Assembly: GCF_030929505.1 (NCBI RefSeq)
Contig: NZ_JAVFVV010000017.1
Location: 62,001 to 126,000, forward strand
DNA: 64,000 nt
Source of the DNA: Mesorhizobium sp. LHD-90
Lineage (GTDB): Bacteria; Pseudomonadota; Alphaproteobacteria; Rhizobiales; Rhizobiaceae
Direction: 5' to 3'
Each line of letters opens with the position of its first letter. The stretch's first letter is position 1. The position numbers were made by a program, and so were the translations under genes. The notes beneath the pieces were generated by a model, which was given only the letters and a program-made list of their open reading frames with translations, made no database searches and was not told the origin of the DNA. Shown in pieces: positions 35,830 through 44,253 of this stretch.

Positions 35830-36915
35830 ATGGCTTCCCCGCCCGCGCCGTCTCCCGGCCCGTTCGCAACGCTGCCGCCGCCCGCGCAGTGGCTGCTGCT
35901 TATCGCCTTCGCCGCAGCTTTCGGCGTCGCGCTGGAAGCGATCGAGTTTCCGGCGGCGCTTCTGATCGGACCGATGCTGGTCGCCATCGCAGCGGGAACC
36001 GGCGGCGCGACGATCCGCGTGTCGCGCCCGCTCTTTGGGCTCGGCCAGGCAGTGGTCGGCTGCCTGGTCGCCGCCTCCATCGAGGTCGAGGTGTTTTCCT
36101 CCTTCGCCAGCGACTGGCCGATCATCCTGGTCTCGGTTCTGTCGACGCTTGCCGCCTCCAGCTTCCTCGGCTGGTCGATCAGCCGGCTGCGCATCCTGCC
36201 TGGGTCGACCGCCGTCTGGGGTTCGGCGCCTGGCGGCGCCACCGCCATGGTGCTGATGGCCGAGGCGTTCGGGGCCGACGCCAGGCTCGTCGCCTTCATG
36301 CAGTATCTCAGGGTCGTCATGGTGACGCTCGCCGCCGCCTTCGTGGCGCGGCTGTGGATCGACCCGTCGGCCATGGTCGTGCCGGAACACGCCTGGTTCC
36401 CCCCGCTCGACTGGCCGGCCTTTGCGGCGACCGTGCTGGTGGCGGCCGTCGCCGGCTGGATCGGAAAGCTGCTACGTTTGCCGTCTCCGTACTTTCTCGG
36501 CGCGGCGCTGATCGCCATGGCGCTGCATCTCGGCGCCGGAGTACCGTTCCAGATTCCAGAATGGCTGAAGGCTGCGAGTTATATCGTGGTCGGCTGCTCC
36601 ATCGGCCTGAATTTCACGCGAGCCGTGGTGTGGAACGCGCTGCGCGTGCTGCCGCAGGTCATGCTGTCGATCCTTCTGCTGATGGGTTTTTGCGGGGCGA
36701 TCGCCTGGCTGCTCAGCCACGAACTCGGCATCGACCCGCTGACCGCCTACCTCGCCACCAGCCCGGGCGGCCTCGATTCGGTCGCCATCATCGCCACCGC
36801 AGCCAGCAACGTGAACCTGTCGCTGATCATGGCGCTGCAATCGGCGCGGCTGATCTTCGTGCTCTTGTTCGGCCCGGCGCTGGTGCGCTTCGTCGCCCGC
36901 GGCATAAAACCTTAG
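35830..36915 (+). CDS. AbrB-family membrane protein (PF05145)
   Basis: A 361-residue integral membrane protein with about ten helices in two similar halves, as in the AbrB-duplication family (historically mislabelled ammonia monooxygenase). Half 1 contains AAFGVALEAIEFPAALLIGP and WGSAPGGATAMVLMAEAFG; half 2 repeats the pattern with RLPSPYFLGAALIAMALHL and YLATSPGGLDSVAIIA. It is probably a transporter; the substrate is unknown. AAGGAAG precedes the ATG. It converges with the DUF2156 gene, the two overlapping by four bases at the stops. Confidence 0.87.
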   Translation: MASPPAPSPGPFATLPPPAQWLLLIAFAAAFGVALEAIEFPAALLIGPMLVAIAAGTGGATIRVSRPLFGLGQAVVGCLVAASIEVEVFSSFASDWPIILVSVLSTLAASSFLGWSISRLRILPGSTAVWGSAPGGATAMVLMAEAFGADARLVAFMQYLRVVMVTLAAAFVARLWIDPSAMVVPEHAWFPPLDWPAFAATVLVAAVAGWIGKLLRLPSPYFLGAALIAMALHLGAGVPFQIPEWLKAASYIVVGCSIGLNFTRAVVWNALRVLPQVMLSILLLMGFCGAIAWLLSHELGIDPLTAYLATSPGGLDSVAIIATAASNVNLSLIMALQSARLIFVLLFGPALVRFVARGIKP

Positions 36916-37952
36916 AAGGCTTTGCTGAGCCGCAGCACCGCCAGCATCTGGAACGGCGAGAGCCGGCGGAAGGCGATGTAGACCGGCTCCTCGTCGCCGT
37001 GAAAACGCCGCTTGAACGCCGCCTGGCCCTCGACGTTGAAGATGCGACGGTTGATCCAGGGCGAGCGGTAGAAACGCTGCATCGCCGACAGCATGAGCCG
37101 GCTTTCGGCAAAACCGCTCTCCTTCATGCCGGCGAGCGGCGACAGGCCGAGCGTGATGAATTTTCGGCCCTCGTCGCGCAGCCGGTCGGCGGCGAATTTG
37201 GTCAGGCCGATCTCGGCATGCGAGGTAATGCCCGGCAGCTTGCGCTTGAAGGAGGTGGTGTAGCCGGCAAGCGCGCCGGCCTCGAAGATCGGGTCGAAAT
37301 CGAGGATGGCGGCCGGCTGCTTGTGCGGATCGAGCAGCATGAAGCGGCGCATGCCCTGGCCGAGCTGGGGGCGGAACGGCCGGTTCAGAAACCGCATCTC
37401 CCGGTGGCTGACGATGCGCTGGGCGCGCCAGGCGTCCGACAATTTTTTGATCTCGTCCGCATGGGCGCCGCTGCCGTCGTCCTCGACGATCGAAAAACCG
37501 TTCTTGAACAGCCAGCGCTCGGAATAGCGCACGGTCTCGTTGCGGCTGCCGGCAAAGGTTTTGGGCGTGAGCACGAGCCGCGTGTCGATGCCCATGCGGT
37601 TGACATGATAGCCGAGGTCCGACAGCACGCGGGCGCTGGCTTCGCCGATCTGCACGAAGCACGGACCGCGCGCCTTCTCGACGAACCGGCGGATAAGGTC
37701 CGCGCGCTCGGCCGGCGCCGCGACCGGATCGGCGAGCGCCACGGCGCTGCCCATCTTGCGGCCGAAGGCGATGTAGCCGGAAGCATCGCCGAAATAGGAA
37801 AGATCGTCCTGCACGGCGGTCGAATAGGCGAGCGAAAAATCGCCGTGTCGGCCGACCAGCGCCAGCCGCTCGTCCGGCGTCAGCGCGGCCCCCGGGATCG
37901 CCGCGGTGCGGCGCTCCACCAGGGCATCGAAGCTTTTTCGCAAGGAGGGCAA
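36912..37952 (-). CDS. DUF2156 / phosphatidylglycerol lysyltransferase-C-like protein
   Basis: A 346-residue protein matching the C-terminal catalytic-type domain of MprF/LPG synthases (DUF2156, GNAT-like fold). The pattern YSTAVQDDLSYFGDASGYIA, then YRSPWINRRIFNVEGQAAFK and a PVYIAFRR end supports this. There are no membrane helices, so it is a stand-alone soluble form; aminoacyl-lipid synthesis cannot be assumed. The only start in frame near the N-terminus is a TTG at 37952 with a poor ribosome site, so the start is uncertain. Confidence 0.72.
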   Translation of the reverse strand: MPSLRKSFDALVERRTAAIPGAALTPDERLALVGRHGDFSLAYSTAVQDDLSYFGDASGYIAFGRKMGSAVALADPVAAPAERADLIRRFVEKARGPCFVQIGEASARVLSDLGYHVNRMGIDTRLVLTPKTFAGSRNETVRYSERWLFKNGFSIVEDDGSGAHADEIKKLSDAWRAQRIVSHREMRFLNRPFRPQLGQGMRRFMLLDPHKQPAAILDFDPIFEAGALAGYTTSFKRKLPGITSHAEIGLTKFAADRLRDEGRKFITLGLSPLAGMKESGFAESRLMLSAMQRFYRSPWINRRIFNVEGQAAFKRRFHGDEEPVYIAFRRLSPFQMLAVLRLSKAF

Positions 37953-38100
37953 GGTTCGCTCGGGCTTTCATTGGCGGCGGCCGCGCCGCGCGTGCCGCAG
38001 ATAATCCGATGGCGGGCGGACATCAAGCAGGCGTTGCCAAGCCATAGGCCTGTTTTCCATCCCCTTGCCTCGATCTGCCGCCTGCTGTATCAAGCCGCCC

Positions 38101-38220
38101 ATGAACCCGTCCGTGGACAGCGCAGCCAATCGCCGAGACGCCTTTGCGTCGGCGACCTTGCGCGCGCTGTCTTCTGCGATCCTGCTTCTCGGCCTTATCG
38201 GCGACCGCCGGGCTCGCTAG
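38101..38220 (+). CDS. leuL: Putative Leu leader peptide
   Basis: A 39-codon frame ending 129 bp before leuA, with the run ILLLGLI (codons 27-33, ATC CTG CTT CTC GGC CTT ATC) and six Leu codons in total. Just after it come a perfect hairpin GGCGGTC-GTTC-GACCGCC (38231-38248) and a larger GC-rich stem region (38221-38267), then CTTTTT near 38295. The layout fits transcription attenuation by leucine supply, as proposed for leuA in alphaproteobacteria. I could not settle the terminator stem itself. Confidence 0.68.
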   Translation: MNPSVDSAANRRDAFASATLRALSSAILLLGLIGDRRAR

Positions 38221-38349
38221 AGGAGCGCCCGGCGGTCGTTCGACCGCCGAAGGCGGCGCCTGCTCCTTGCCAGTCGCACTCCAGTCAGCAAAACTTTTTA
38301 GACGCTTCGCCGGGCATCGCGTCCGCCTGAAGCGGCAGAGAGAAGCAAG

Positions 38350-40056
38350 ATGAACCAGACCACCCGCATCCGCCCCGCGCACGGTATGCCGCAATCGGCG
38401 GCAAAATACGAACCCTATCCGCTGGTCGACCTCGCCGACCGCACCTGGCCGTCAAAACGCATCGACAAGGCGCCGATCTGGTGCTCGGTTGACCTCCGCG
38501 ACGGCAACCAGGCGCTGATCGACCCGATGGGCCAGGACCGCAAGGCCCGCATGTTCCAGCTCCTGCTCGACATGGGTTTCAAGGAGATCGAGATCGGCTT
38601 TCCGTCGGCCTCGCAGACCGACTTCGATTTCGCCCGCTGGTGCATCGAGGAAGGCAACGTGCCGGACGACGTATCGCTCCAGGTGCTGGTGCAGTGCCGC
38701 CCCGAACTGATCACCCGCACCTTCGAGGCCTTGCAGGGCGCGAAGAACCCGATCGTGCATTTCTATAACTCGACCAGCGAGTTGCAGCGCCGCGTCGTCT
38801 TCCAGAAGGACGTCGCCGGCATCAAGCAGATCGCCACCGATGCGGCGAAAATGATCACCGACATGGCGGAAAAGGCCGGCGGCGGTTTTCGCTTCCAGTA
38901 TTCGCCGGAGAGTTTTACCGGCACCGAGCTCGAAGTGGCGCTGGAGATCTGCAACGAAGTCACCGAGGTCGTGAAACCGACGGCCGACAACAAGCTGATC
39001 CACAACCTGCCGTCGACCGTCGAGATGTCGACGCCCAACATCTATGCCGACCGCATCGAATGGATGTGCCGCAACCTCGACAGCCGTGAAAACATCATCG
39101 TCTCGCTGCATCCGCACAACGACCGCGGCACCGGCATCGCCACCACCGAGCTCGGCCTGATGGCCGGCGCCGACCGCGTCGAGGGCACGCTGTTCGGCAA
39201 TGGCGAGCGCACCGGCAATGTCGACATCGTCACGCTGGCGCTCAACATGTACACGCAGGGCGTCGATCCCGAACTGGACTGCTCCGACATCACCCGCATG
39301 AAGGACGTCTACGAATATTCGAACCAGCTCAAGATCCCGGAGCGGCACCCATACGTCGGCGAGCTGGTCTACACCGCCTTCTCCGGCTCCCACCAGGACG
39401 CCATCAACAAGGGCATGAAGGCGCTGAAGACCGCCAACAAGCCGCTTTGGGAAGTGCCCTATTTGCCGATCGACCCGCAGGACGTCGGCCGCAGCTATGA
39501 GGCGATCATCCGCATCAACTCGCAGTCGGGCAAGGGCGGCATCGCCTATGTGCTGCAGGCCGACTATGGGCTGAACCTGCCGCGCAATTTGCAGGTCGAG
39601 TTCTCCAAGGACATCCAGGCGATCACCGACGCCGAGGGCAAGGAGCTTTCGTCGAAGCGCATCTACGAGCGTTTCCGCGAGGTCTATGTCGACCAGCCCG
39701 ACGGCCGGCTGAAATTCGTCGACCACCAGACCTTTCCGGACACGGCGGCGAAAGGCCGGCGCATCGTCGAGGGCGTCATCCTCGACAACGGCGAGGAGCT
39801 GACGATCAAGGGCGGCGGCACCGGCCCCATCGACGGCTTCGTCGATGCGCTGTCGCGCCACCTCGGCGTCGAGCTCTCGGTGCGCGACTATTCCGAGCAT
39901 TCGATCCAGCACGGCTCGAACGCCGCTGCCATCTGCTATGTCGAGATGGAATATCCGGGCGGCGTGCTGTTCGGCGCCGGCATCAACACCAACATCGTTG
40001 CCGCGTCGCTCGAGGCGGTGGTCTCCGCCGCCAACCGCATCGTCGGCGGGAGATAG
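38350..40056 (+). CDS. leuA: 2-isopropylmalate synthase
   Basis: A 568-residue LeuA of the longer (yeast/actinobacterial-like) type, condensing acetyl-CoA with 2-oxoisovalerate in leucine synthesis. The catalytic DLRDGNQALIDPM with its divalent-metal Asp, HPHNDRGTGIATTE and LFGNGERTGNVDIVTLA are all present. The C-terminal ~130 residues are the leucine-binding regulatory domain (GGGTGPIDGFVDALSRHLGV). The ATG has AGAGAAGCAAG ahead. Regulation by the leuL attenuator and by leucine feedback is expected. A hairpin follows the stop. Confidence 0.96.
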   Translation: MNQTTRIRPAHGMPQSAAKYEPYPLVDLADRTWPSKRIDKAPIWCSVDLRDGNQALIDPMGQDRKARMFQLLLDMGFKEIEIGFPSASQTDFDFARWCIEEGNVPDDVSLQVLVQCRPELITRTFEALQGAKNPIVHFYNSTSELQRRVVFQKDVAGIKQIATDAAKMITDMAEKAGGGFRFQYSPESFTGTELEVALEICNEVTEVVKPTADNKLIHNLPSTVEMSTPNIYADRIEWMCRNLDSRENIIVSLHPHNDRGTGIATTELGLMAGADRVEGTLFGNGERTGNVDIVTLALNMYTQGVDPELDCSDITRMKDVYEYSNQLKIPERHPYVGELVYTAFSGSHQDAINKGMKALKTANKPLWEVPYLPIDPQDVGRSYEAIIRINSQSGKGGIAYVLQADYGLNLPRNLQVEFSKDIQAITDAEGKELSSKRIYERFREVYVDQPDGRLKFVDHQTFPDTAAKGRRIVEGVILDNGEELTIKGGGTGPIDGFVDALSRHLGVELSVRDYSEHSIQHGSNAAAICYVEMEYPGGVLFGAGINTNIVAASLEAVVSAANRIVGGR

Positions 40057-40062
40057 AATCGA

Positions 40063-40089
40063 GGGCGGGCGGCAACCGCCGCCTGCCCC
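40063..40089 (+). terminator. Terminator-like hairpin after leuA
   Basis: GGGCGGGCGG (40063-40072) pairs with CCGCCTGCCC (40079-40088 region) with one wobble, seven bases after the leuA stop. Only a weak pyrimidine tract (CCGTTCTTC) follows. Confidence 0.5.
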
Positions 40090-40182
40090 GTTCTTCACCA
40101 TTCATTTGCCGGCATGGCTCGCCTCGCTGCTGACCTCCCCGCGCTTTTATGTTAACAACGCGTTAATAGGCGGAGCCGGAAA

Positions 40183-40914
40183 ATGAGTGAAAGGGCGGAA
40201 AAGCTGGAGTCGCTGGCCCGCCAGCGCAGGCTGGCTGAGGCGATCAGCGACGCCAAGAATGCGGTGGCCGACCGCGAGGACGTGGTGGTGGAGTTGCGCG
40301 AGGCGACTCTGACCCGCCTGAAGCTGCTCGCGGCCGAACTCGCGCCCGTCTTTGACGAGGTTCCCGCCGAGATCGACATCTTCGACTTCGCCATCTCGTC
40401 CGGCCTGCAGCCTCGGCTGTGGATCGACGCGGTCAGCCACGTGGCGATGGGGCGTGACCGCCGCACCTACCGCTTCGTCAAGGACACCCGCAACGGCCGC
40501 GTCGTGCTGGCCGAATCGCACAGGATGGAGGACGTCGCCGACCGGGTGACGCGTTATGTCGCCGAGCGTATCGTCGAGCGCGAGCGCTTTCTGGAGGGCG
40601 ACGTCGCGCCGGCGATCGAAGCGATCAAACCGCCGGCTCCCCAACCGGCCAGGGCGGCCGTGCCCGAGCCCGCCGCCACGCGGCCGGCGCCGAAGCCTGT
40701 TCCGCGGGCCGAGCCCAGGCCGTCGCCAAAACCGGCGCCCGCGATCCCCGCAACGCTGCTGACCGCACCAGCCCCGGCCAGGGCTGCTCCTGCGCGCAAG
40801 AGTGTCTGGCGGCGCCTGCTGTCCGACCTGGGTATCGTCATCGCCGGCCTGCTGTTCGGGCTTGTCGCCGCGGTCGTGATTTTCTGGGACCGGCTGGTCA
40901 GCCTGCTCCCGTAG
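40183..40914 (+). CDS. Uncharacterised tail-anchored protein
   Basis: A 243-residue protein of unknown function. The first ~150 residues are soluble and mostly helical (EKLESLARQRRLAEAISDAK). Residues about 150-205 are a Pro/Ala-rich linker (PKPVPRAEPRPSPKPAPA). A single membrane helix is near the C-terminus (LGIVIAGLLFGLVAAVVIFW). With no signal peptide, the bulk should face the cytosol and be tail-anchored. Its 3' end overlaps the convergent phosphoesterase gene by 17 bp. Confidence 0.7.
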   Translation: MSERAEKLESLARQRRLAEAISDAKNAVADREDVVVELREATLTRLKLLAAELAPVFDEVPAEIDIFDFAISSGLQPRLWIDAVSHVAMGRDRRTYRFVKDTRNGRVVLAESHRMEDVADRVTRYVAERIVERERFLEGDVAPAIEAIKPPAPQPARAAVPEPAATRPAPKPVPRAEPRPSPKPAPAIPATLLTAPAPARAAPARKSVWRRLLSDLGIVIAGLLFGLVAAVVIFWDRLVSLLP

Positions 40915-41860
40915 TTTCTTCGGGCGGCGTCGCCTTTTCGTAGGGCGCCGGCGCCTTGCGCGGCGAGCCGAGGTCGAGCATCTCGATGTCGACGACCGCC
41001 TCCGAGTTCTTGAGCCCGCGCCGCGTCAGGCCGATATGCCAGTGGCCGGGCTCGCCGGAAATCTCGAACAGATTGTATTGCGCCGGCGGGTGATGGCCGC
41101 CCAGCCCCTGCCCCGCCGCGGCAACCCCAACCACAGGAACTGGCCTCCTTCGCTCGCCGATCCAGAACAGCGTCGGCAGGTGCGAATGGCCGTGCAGCAC
41201 CAGTTCCGCGCCGTGCCGGATCACCGTTTCGTGGAAATTGGAAATGCCGAACAGGCGCTTGTGCTGCGGCACGGCCGCGCGCACCGGCGGATGGTGGATC
41301 ATGATCAGCCTGAAAAGCTTTCGCTTCCCCGTCTCGTCGAGGATCTTTGCCAGCCTCCCCGCCTGCTCCTCGCGGAAAAAACCGTTGGCCATGAAGGGAG
41401 CGGTCGCCCGCGCGGTGGAGACGCCGATCAGCGCTACGTTGCCGCGCACCCGCAGATAGGGGAAGGTAAGCCGCCCGACCGGCCCGTGAAAACCGTCGCC
41501 GCGCATCCACGGCGCCCACAATTCGCAGACCTTGCCGAAGGCGCCCGGCACATAGGCGTCGTGGTTGCCGGGAACCACCGAAACGTCCTCCGGCCTGCCT
41601 AGCGTCTCCAGCCACAGCCGCGCCAGCACCAGTTCGGCGTCTAGCGCCAGGTTGACCAGGTCGCCGGTCACCGCCAGATGATCGGGTTTTTCCGCCTGGA
41701 TCGCCTCGACGATCGAGCCCAGCGTGCCTTGGGTCAGCAGTTTTCGGCGATTGCGTCGCCAGTTGACGTAGCCCAGCACCCGCTTGGAGGCGAGTTCGCG
41801 GTAGGAAACAGCGGGCAGCGGCCCCAGATGGACGTCGGAAATATGGGCAAGCCTGAGCAT
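40898..41860 (-). CDS. Metallophosphoesterase
   Basis: A 320-residue calcineurin-like phosphoesterase. The metal-binding motifs appear in order: DVHLG (D-x-H), GDLVN (G-D), PGNHDAY (G-N-H-D), HHPP and HGHSHLP. It has no signal peptide. The ATG is immediately preceded by a modest purine stretch. Related bacterial proteins include 3',5'-cyclic-nucleotide and UDP-diacylglucosamine hydrolases; the specific substrate is not evident. It overlaps the tail of the convergent upstream gene. Confidence 0.9.
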   Translation of the reverse strand: MLRLAHISDVHLGPLPAVSYRELASKRVLGYVNWRRNRRKLLTQGTLGSIVEAIQAEKPDHLAVTGDLVNLALDAELVLARLWLETLGRPEDVSVVPGNHDAYVPGAFGKVCELWAPWMRGDGFHGPVGRLTFPYLRVRGNVALIGVSTARATAPFMANGFFREEQAGRLAKILDETGKRKLFRLIMIHHPPVRAAVPQHKRLFGISNFHETVIRHGAELVLHGHSHLPTLFWIGERRRPVPVVGVAAAGQGLGGHHPPAQYNLFEISGEPGHWHIGLTRRGLKNSEAVVDIEMLDLGSPRKAPAPYEKATPPEETTGAG

Positions 41861-42071
41861 CGGCCTCTTCTAGGATACGGCCGAAGCGGTTTCCAGCCCG
41901 GGGCCGGCGGCGGCGCTGGTTCTGACTCTCTTGTGATCGGAGTTGATGCGGGGCTGGCCTGTGCTGGCGGGCTCGGCTAGCGTCGGTTAGTGAAGCGCCA
42001 TCTTCGCCACAAGAGCAACCATATGCACCGATCCAGCCCGGCGACAGCCGTCTCGCCCTCGCTTCGTCCAA

Positions 42072-42253
42072 CACCCCTCATCCGACCTCGCTCCGCTCGG
42101 CCACCTTCTCCCACAGGGGGAGAAGGTGGAGTTTCGCGCATACGCCTCGGCAAATCTTCGACGCTGGCGATTGGCGGCAAGGCAAAAGCCAGGCTCCCCC
42201 TTCTCCCCTTGTGGGAGAAGGTGGCCGAGCGGAGCGAGGTCGGATGAGGGGTG
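42072..42253. repeat. MITE-like palindromic element, copy 2
   Basis: Inverted 59-bp arms (42072-42130 and 42195-42253) with two mismatches enclose 64 bp. Each arm carries CCCCTCATCCG at its outer end and a CCACCTTCTCCC / GGGAGAAGG palindrome at its inner end. The interior AATCTTCGACGCTGGCGATT (42153-42172) matches the interior of the element at 5576 (AATCTTGCAACGCTGGTGAT) although the arms differ. The right arm overlaps the 5' end of the NUDIX frame. Confidence 0.85.
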
Positions 42254-42783
42254 CTGGAAGAAACGAGGGCGTCCCTCAAGCCACGCCCCCCGCCCCCGAC
42301 GAATCCCGCTTCCGCCAGACCGGCTGGTCGGGCCTTCGCGCCATGCTCTTCCACAAATATTTCCTGCTGCGCCGGGCAATGACGCTGGGCGTGCGCGGCA
42401 TGGTCTTCGACCGCGAAGCCAACGCCATCTTCCTCATCCGCCACACCTATGTGCCCGGCTGGCAGCTTCCCGGCGGCGGCGTCGAGCTCGGCGAGACCTG
42501 CGAGCAGGCGCTGGCCCGCGAATTTTGCGAGGAAGGCAACATCTCCTTCACCGCCCCGCCGCTGCTGAAATCCATCCACCTGAATCGAGTCGCCACCCGC
42601 CGCGACCACGTCGCCTTCTACCTGATCGAAAACTTTTCGCAGTCGAGCCCGAAACAGCCCGACCGCGAGATCGCCGAGGCCGGCTTTTTTGCGCTCGACG
42701 CCCTGCCGCAAGCGACCACGCCGGCAACACGGCGGCGCATCGCCGAGGTGTTTGGCGGGGAACCGGCGTCGGCGTATTGGTAG
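42244..42783 (+). CDS. NUDIX hydrolase
   Basis: About 179 residues if started at ATG 42244, which lies in the repeat arm; other in-frame options are internal (e.g. 42343, before LFHKYFLL). The NUDIX box GGVELGETCEQALAREFCEE is clear, though the final conserved glycine position reads GN. The protein hydrolyses an unknown nucleoside-diphosphate-linked substrate. The mature core starts near LGVRGMVFDREANAIFLIRH, so the first ~40 residues may not be translated. A 3'-end copy of this gene occurs at about 47171-47244. Confidence 0.82.
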   Translation: MRGAGRNEGVPQATPPAPDESRFRQTGWSGLRAMLFHKYFLLRRAMTLGVRGMVFDREANAIFLIRHTYVPGWQLPGGGVELGETCEQALAREFCEEGNISFTAPPLLKSIHLNRVATRRDHVAFYLIENFSQSSPKQPDREIAEAGFFALDALPQATTPATRRRIAEVFGGEPASAYW

Positions 42784-43164
42784 GGGCGTTTTCGGTCGCT
42801 GTTTCCCAGGATGCGCGGGCCTGCCTGAATTCGGGGACGAATGGCCGCGAAGACCTTGAATTCGTCGTTTGGCCCAAGGCGCACGTTTGATTGAGGAATC
42901 GACAAACCGCGGCCGGCGTTGCGCTGCAGTTAACCTGCCAGGGCCCGACCGCGTGCCGGCATCGCGCCGCCGAAACGCGCGCCGAACTCGACGCGCAACG
43001 GGCAAATAGCGGTCGGGACTGCTTCAGTATCGATTTTTTCCGATGCCCTCCGATTTCGCAAAAACATCCCTCTCCAGTAAGTCTACAAAATTCATAGAGT
43101 TTACCCACTGGCGGTTATCGCCTGTCTCGAGGCGAGATGGCCTCATGCAACAAGGGGTAGACAT
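42784..43164. other. Intergenic region upstream of tauA
   Basis: Contains no gene I can support. An A/T-rich stretch at about 43078-43104 (AAGTCTACAAAATTCATAGA) is the likely promoter region of the sulfonate operon. No Cbl/CysB-type site can be assigned with confidence. Confidence 0.45.
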
Positions 43165-44181
43165 ATGAAAAAGCTGCTCGTAGCCGCCCTTGCAGGGCTT
43201 TCCATGGCCATGTCTCTGTCGGTCGCCAGCGCGGCGGACGACAAGAAGGTCGTCATAGCCTATCAGACGGGCTCGGTGCCGTATTTCGTCGGCATCGCCA
43301 ATGGAGACTTCGCGAAGAAGACCGGCTGGGACATCGAGTTCCGGCGCTTCAACTCCGGCGCCGAGATTTTCGCCGCCATCGCTTCCGGCGACGTGCAGAT
43401 CGGCGACGTCGGCTCCAGTCCCTTCGCGGCGGCGGTAAGCCGGGGCGTCGACGTCAAAGGGTTCTTCATCTCGTTTGTCTCCGGCGACGGCGAGGCGCTG
43501 GTGGTGCGCCCCGACATCCAGACGCCGGCCGATCTCAAGGGCAAGAAACTCGCCGCCGCACCTGTCTCCACCGACCATTACCAGTTGCTTGCCGTGCTCA
43601 AGCAGGAAGGCATTTCCGAGCAGGACGCCCAGGTCATCGCCATCCCGCAGCCGGAAATCGTCGCGGCATGGAAGCGCGGCGACATCGACGGCGCTTTCGT
43701 CTGGGATCCGGCGCTGACGGAACTCAAGAAGGACGGCAAGGTGCTGCTGACGTCCGGACAGGTTGCCGAGCGTGGTGCGCCGACCTTCAGCGCGATCGTC
43801 GCAACCGGCCCGTTCCTCAAGGAGCACCCGGAGTTCATCACGCAATACGCGGATCTGGTGGACGGCTATTTCAGGTCCTATGCCAGCGATACCGCCGCTT
43901 GGGGGGTCGACTCCGAGAACGTGAAGCTGATCTCGAACCTCCAGGGCGGCACGCCTGCCAACGTCTTCGAACAGCTCAAGGCGACCATCGGAGTGCCTCC
44001 CCTGGAGGAGCAGACCTCGGACAAGTGGCTGGGCGGCGGCGAGAACAGCGGCGTGGCGAAAATCCTGAAAGACACCGCCTACTTCCTCAAGGATCAGAAG
44101 AAGATCACCGCGGTGAAGGACAGCTACGCCGAGTTCGCCGATCCGCAATACGCCGAAGCCGCCAAGGCCCTGTCGAACTGA
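43165..44181 (+). CDS. tauA: Taurine/sulfonate ABC transporter substrate-binding protein
   Basis: A 338-residue periplasmic binding protein with signal peptide (LLVAALAGLSMAMSLSVASA). The family pattern VVIAYQTGSVPYFVGIANGD, WDIEFRRFNSGAEIFAAIAS and DVQIGDVGSSPFAAA closely follows TauA. It is first in the order binding protein, ATPase, permease, SsuD-like monooxygenase. Taurine is the best guess by similarity, but the SsuD partner suggests aliphatic sulfonates too. A hairpin lies between it and the ATPase gene. Confidence 0.87.
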   Translation: MKKLLVAALAGLSMAMSLSVASAADDKKVVIAYQTGSVPYFVGIANGDFAKKTGWDIEFRRFNSGAEIFAAIASGDVQIGDVGSSPFAAAVSRGVDVKGFFISFVSGDGEALVVRPDIQTPADLKGKKLAAAPVSTDHYQLLAVLKQEGISEQDAQVIAIPQPEIVAAWKRGDIDGAFVWDPALTELKKDGKVLLTSGQVAERGAPTFSAIVATGPFLKEHPEFITQYADLVDGYFRSYASDTAAWGVDSENVKLISNLQGGTPANVFEQLKATIGVPPLEEQTSDKWLGGGENSGVAKILKDTAYFLKDQKKITAVKDSYAEFADPQYAEAAKALSN

Positions 44182-44202
44182 GATGCCTCCCAAGGCGTGA
44201 AC

Positions 44203-44237
44203 GAGGACACGGTCGGCCTGCGGTCGGCCGTGTCCTC
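44203..44237 (+). terminator. Hairpin between tauA and tauB
   Basis: Perfect 10-bp arms GAGGACACGG (44203-44212) and CCGTGTCCTC (44228-44237), with further pairing of TCGGCC inside. It is placed after the binding-protein gene, like the hairpin after choX, but with no T run, so it more likely protects the upstream mRNA than terminates. Confidence 0.6.
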
Positions 44238-44253
44238 CGATGCGGAGAAAACC

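Noticed and set aside
44197-44253. GTG start for tauB at 44197
   Set aside because: It would place the intergenic hairpin inside the gene; ATG 44254 has a better ribosome site.
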